From SZUA-254 sp031379665 (GTDB taxonomy: Bacteria; Bacteroidota; Ignavibacteria; UBA10030; SZUA-254): a stretch of DNA of 7,133 bases. Both the position numbers and the translations under genes were made by a program. The stretch lies in NCBI GenBank assembly GCA_031379665.1, contig JANNFI010000095.1, positions 1 through 7,133 on the forward strand, in the 5' to 3' direction. The first letter of the stretch is position 1; every line of letters starts with the position of its first letter. Of this stretch, positions 4,231 to 7,133 are shown piece by piece. The notes under the pieces are model-generated. The model had not been told where the DNA came from, searched no databases, and saw only the letters and a program-made list of their open reading frames with translations.

Positions 4231-7133
4231 CTACTCCGGCTTGAGGATGACCCCTTTCCGCTTCCGGTTGTTGAGGTTGACCGTAAGGGGGCGCTCGAGC
4301 CGGACGTGCCGGGTGAACTCCATCGAGCCTGCGGGGGTCCGGGCCGCGAGCCATTCCCAGTCGAGCCAGGCCGTTTCCGAGTGGGCGCCCACGCAGAGGT
4401 AGCCGGTCATGAAGGCCGTGAGGTTCTGAAAGAAGTGCGAGCCCTGCGAGGGAACCACGTCCATGTCGCGGAAACCGGTCTCGACGATCACCCTCGCGCC
4501 GGCGATCTGATCCCAACGGACCGGGATCCCGAGCCAGGGGTCGAGCGACCCCCAGCGGCCGACGCCCACGAGAAGATACGGTTTCCGCTCCGCCATCAAA
4601 CGGGCGTTGAACTGCTCAATCTCGCCCGCAACCTCGCGGCTCCTCCCGCGGTCGAACCGGTGGAAGTCGACATAGACGATGTCGCAAATGTCGTCGATGA
4701 CCCCGTTCCCCAACACCTGCTCGCTCCGGCAGAGGATCCGTTCCCGTGGGATGCGCGCGTCTTCGATCTCCCCCGGCTCCCGGTCCACCACCATCGGCCG
4801 CAGCTGCAGGAGTCCCACCTCCATCAGCCCCGACTGCCGGTCGGCGAGGTTGACCGCGAACTCGATTTCGATCGGAGTGCCCATCGCACCGCTCCCGAGC
4901 GAGAGGACTTTCGACAGGATTTCCGGGAGGTGGAACGATGCGTCCCGGAGGAGGGATTGAAACGTCACAAGCCGCATCCCGGGACGGGAGATCCCCTCGT
5001 ACACTGCATCGTTCTCGGAAGAGTACGTCGAGCCGACCTTCACCAGCGACCCGTCCTCCTCGGCGACCGGGAGCTCGAAGAGCCTGATCCTCGAATCGTA
5101 CGTCTTGGCGGAGTCGAATCCCCGGAGCGTCCCGTCGAGCGCGAAGAAGCTGTGCTGGTTGTTCTCGAGCGTGTCCGCCACGGTGAAGAACTGCGGCAGG
5201 TGGCGGGGATGGCGCGGCGAGAACTTGACGCTCGACCCCCCTTCAACGACCATCTTTCCGAGCCCAAGGGCGATCGACACGATTCCATCCTCCGGCTCCT
5301 GCGGCGGGATCGGGTAAAAATTGTACGAGCGGCCGACTCCCGCGATCTCCGGGTAATACCGTTTCCCCCAGCGCGAGCCGACCATCCTCTGGATCGCCAC
5401 CGCCATCTTCTCCTCTTCCAGGCGATACGAAGTGGCCTTCATGTAGTCCTTCGCCTTGGCGTAGAAGGTCGACGCGTAGACCCTCTTGATGGCGGCCAGG
5501 GTTTCCTGGAGCCGGACCGAGGTGTCGGGGTTGTTGTTCGGGAGCATATACGTCTCGTAGACCCCCGCAAAGGGCTGGTACTGCGAGTCCTCGAGGAGGC
5601 TCGAGGAGCGCACCGCGATCGGGTCGGGGATGATGTCGAGGAACTGCCCGATCCGCGCGACGATCTCCGTCGGGAATTTTCCGGCGTCGACGAACGTCTG
5701 CGTGATCAGCGCGTCGTCGTCGCACGCGAGGGCGAACGAGCGCAGGTCGTTCATCTCCAGGAAACTGTCGAAGACGTCGGTGCCGATGACGACCGCGCAC
5801 GGTACGAAGACCCTGACGCCGGGGTACCGGTACTCCATCCCGTCGGAATTGAGGACCATGTTCAGAAACCCCATCCCACGGGCTTTCCCCCCGATCGAGC
5901 CGCCGCCGATCCGGGCGAAACTCCCCGTCGGGTCGAACGAATCGGCGTCGAAATCGGTGATGGCGCCGCGGGCCTGGGCCCTCCGGTGCGTCCTGAGCCG
6001 GCGGATGAGGTCCTCACGCAATTCCTCGAGCGATCCGTAGTCCGAGACCTGGCGCGGGCGCAACTGGTCTGCCAGCCAGAACTCGGTGCGGGCCTTGAGC
6101 CAGTTGGAGAAGTGGTTCCGCTCGCCGTGGTAGCGGATGCTCTCGGGCGGGACCACACGGAGCTTGTCCTCCAGCGACCTGAGGTCACCGGCCCTGCCGA
6201 CCTCCCGTCCGTCCTCGGTCTTGAAGATGAAATCGCCGAAGCTGAACGAGGATTTCATGAACGACTTGATCCCCTCCAGCATCGAGTCGGAGGCCTTCAA
6301 CACGAACGCCGCATTGACGTTCGCGGCTTCGCGCGCGATCTCCGGGTGGTACGACTGCAGGAGCACCGGCATGTCGGGCTGCAGGCCCCGGACGTGGGCG
6401 GCGAAGTCGATCCCGGCCCGCTGGTCCGGGGCGCCGTTCCTCGGGAAGTCGATATCGGAGATGACCCCGAGGATCGCATCGTGGTACCGGGTGAAGTATT
6501 CCATCGCCGTCTCGTAATCGGAGCAGAAGAGGATCTTCGGCCGCGCCCGCATCCTCAGGTACCGCTGCGAGATGTTCCTTCCCTCCGAGATGAGGCGTTT
6601 CGACTGGTTCAGGATCTCGCTGTACATCTCGGGCAGGAGCGCGGAGTAAAACCGCATGTTGTCCTCGATCAACAAAATCGACTGCACACCCACCGACCCG
6701 GAATCGTGGGCCACGTTCATCCGGTCCTCGAGGTCCTTGATGATGGCGATGATCAGCCGAAAGTCGCCCTGCCAGATGAAAATCCTGTCAAAGATGGTGG
6801 TGTCGTGCTGGGCCAGCAGCGATGACAGTTCGCGGTTATCGAACGCCAGCAGCGTGATCGGCTGTTTCACGCCGATCTCCCGCACCTTCCTGGCGAACTG
6901 GAGCGGATGGCTGTCTTCGATGTGGGGCGTGGTGATGATGAGGTCGAACTCCCTTCCGGCCGCCAGGAGATCGAGCGCATCGGAGGCCTTCGAGACCTTG
7001 ACGATCTCGGGAGAGTGACTCATACTCAGGCCGAGGTATTCGTCCTGGATCAGGCCGTAGAGCTGGCCATCCTCGTCGAAGAGGTAGGAATCGTATGGGC
7101 TTGAAACGAGCAGAACTTCCCGGACCCTCCAGC
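4231..7133 (-). CDS. Receiver-receiver-PEP/pyruvate-binding (PPDK_N) domain protein, 5' end beyond window
   Basis: The frame is open through the right edge: 36 codons precede the ATG at 7023 and read REVLLVSSPYDSYLFDEDGQ, the first strand of a receiver fold, so that ATG is internal. With W at 7131-7129 as residue 1, 966 residues are visible. Order: receiver-like domain 1 (about 1-136); receiver 2 (about 148-301) with LLIEDN, candidate phospho-acceptor Asp226, Ser260 and Lys279; a charged linker; and an ATP-binding PPDK_N domain (about 402-781) with GGGSIGGKARG, PIAVRSSSLLEDSQYQPFAG, IALGLGK, EIEFAVN and LLQLRP. A C-terminal domain (about 782-966) carries GVGRWGS...LGIPV and SQGSHFFQNL. The phospho-His swivel and PEP-binding barrel of PEP synthase are absent. 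From memory, close relatives of about 1000 residues occur across Bacteroidota with no assigned reaction. The protein is probably cytoplasmic: I see no signal peptide or membrane segment. Confidence 0.9.
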   Translation of the reverse strand, partial: WRVREVLLVSSPYDSYLFDEDGQLYGLIQDEYLGLSMSHSPEIVKVSKASDALDLLAAGREFDLIITTPHIEDSHPLQFARKVREIGVKQPITLLAFDNRELSSLLAQHDTTIFDRIFIWQGDFRLIIAIIKDLEDRMNVAHDSGSVGVQSILLIEDNMRFYSALLPEMYSEILNQSKRLISEGRNISQRYLRMRARPKILFCSDYETAMEYFTRYHDAILGVISDIDFPRNGAPDQRAGIDFAAHVRGLQPDMPVLLQSYHPEIAREAANVNAAFVLKASDSMLEGIKSFMKSSFSFGDFIFKTEDGREVGRAGDLRSLEDKLRVVPPESIRYHGERNHFSNWLKARTEFWLADQLRPRQVSDYGSLEELREDLIRRLRTHRRAQARGAITDFDADSFDPTGSFARIGGGSIGGKARGMGFLNMVLNSDGMEYRYPGVRVFVPCAVVIGTDVFDSFLEMNDLRSFALACDDDALITQTFVDAGKFPTEIVARIGQFLDIIPDPIAVRSSSLLEDSQYQPFAGVYETYMLPNNNPDTSVRLQETLAAIKRVYASTFYAKAKDYMKATSYRLEEEKMAVAIQRMVGSRWGKRYYPEIAGVGRSYNFYPIPPQEPEDGIVSIALGLGKMVVEGGSSVKFSPRHPRHLPQFFTVADTLENNQHSFFALDGTLRGFDSAKTYDSRIRLFELPVAEEDGSLVKVGSTYSSENDAVYEGISRPGMRLVTFQSLLRDASFHLPEILSKVLSLGSGAMGTPIEIEFAVNLADRQSGLMEVGLLQLRPMVVDREPGEIEDARIPRERILCRSEQVLGNGVIDDICDIVYVDFHRFDRGRSREVAGEIEQFNARLMAERKPYLLVGVGRWGSLDPWLGIPVRWDQIAGARVIVETGFRDMDVVPSQGSHFFQNLTAFMTGYLCVGAHSETAWLDWEWLAARTPAGSMEFTRHVRLERPLTVNLNNRKRKGVILKPE
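4789..5928 (-). other. PPDK_N-type ATP-binding domain, coding segment
   Basis: The domain runs from GSFARIGGGSIGGKARG to LLQLRPMVVD. It has the landmarks of the PEP synthase/PPDK nucleotide-binding fold: the Gly-rich N-terminal GGKARG with Lys, VRSSSLLEDS followed by PFAGVYETY, and LGLGK. It closes with EIEFAVN and a QLRP end strand. In true PEP synthase this domain binds ATP and transfers phosphate to a His domain, which is missing here. Confidence 0.85.
6229..6690 (-). other. Second receiver domain with intact phosphorylation residues, coding segment
   Basis: QSILLIEDN gives the acidic pair after beta1. A long helical insert follows (about 45 residues, EMYSEILNQ through MRARPKI). Then GVISDIDFP gives the candidate phospho-acceptor Asp (codon 6456-6454), MPVLLQS the beta4 Ser, and AAFVLKAS the beta5 Lys. 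The insert between beta1 and the phospho-site is longer than in a standard receiver of about 120 residues. Confidence 0.75.
6724..7131 (-). other. Degenerate N-terminal receiver-like domain (pseudo-receiver), coding segment
   Basis: The visible part begins VLLVSSPYDSYLFDEDGQ and continues through FDLIITTPHIED, QPITLLAFDN and DRIFIWQGD. These line up with receiver strands beta1, beta3, beta4 and beta5. Where a phosphorylated Asp is expected (after DLII) there is Thr; the beta4 Ser/Thr is Ala and the beta5 Lys is Trp. The domain should therefore not accept phosphate and may act as a structural or dimerisation unit. The alignment is by eye. Confidence 0.65.

Noticed and set aside
4138..6825. 895-codon open frame on the plus strand
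   Set aside because: It lies in exact codon register opposite the large receiver/PPDK_N gene, so it stays open simply because that gene avoids TTA, CTA and TCA. Its translation is a low-complexity Arg/Asp/Pro/Val-rich text with no domain.
4231..7133. Annotation as phosphoenolpyruvate synthase (ppsA) or pyruvate phosphate dikinase
   Set aside because: Only the ATP-binding domain is present. The phospho-His swivel domain and PEP/pyruvate barrel are missing, so the enzyme name would mislead.
1..7133. CRISPR array, tRNA, rRNA, insertion sequence or prophage
   Set aside because: No spaced direct repeats, cloverleaf sequence, transposase motif or terminal inverted repeats were seen, and nearly all bases belong to the four genes.

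Overview
The window is GC-rich and densely coded, with four protein genes and almost no intergenic space. It most likely comes from a member of the Fibrobacteres-Chlorobi-Bacteroidetes (FCB) superphylum. The main evidence is a C-terminal type IX secretion (T9SS) sorting domain with the NYPNPFNPST signature. A TonB-dependent receptor and a giant receiver/PEP-pyruvate-binding protein of a kind common in Bacteroidota agree with this. The high GC and the form of the sorting domain suggest an Ignavibacteria-like or other deep-branching relative rather than a classical low-GC Bacteroides or Flavobacterium; that placement is inference.

Left half, plus strand. Positions 1-1005 hold the last 334 residues of a TonB-dependent outer-membrane receptor that enters from beyond the left edge. 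After only 3 bases follows a 547-residue secreted protein (1009-2652) with a signal peptide, six Asp-box (BNR) repeats forming a predicted beta-propeller, and the T9SS sorting domain. The two are probably co-transcribed and may work together at the cell surface.

Centre. A 51-base gap (2653-2703) separates two convergent genes and holds an imperfect hairpin plus a pentanucleotide repeat that places TGA in all three minus-strand frames. On the minus strand (4161-2704) lies a second exported Asp-box/YCF48-like propeller of 485 residues. It ends in two copies of a WN...GYW(V/L)K module and, unlike its neighbour, has no T9SS sorting domain.

Right half, minus strand. From the right edge down to 4231 runs one very large gene with 966 visible residues and its start outside the window. 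It encodes a degenerate receiver-like domain, a second receiver domain with a complete phosphorylation site, a PPDK_N-type ATP-binding domain, and a conserved C-terminal domain. It lacks the phospho-histidine swivel domain and the PEP-binding barrel of true PEP synthase or pyruvate phosphate dikinase. It looks like a phosphorelay-controlled ATP-dependent protein of unknown reaction and is the most interesting object here. No RNA gene, CRISPR array, insertion sequence or prophage feature was seen.
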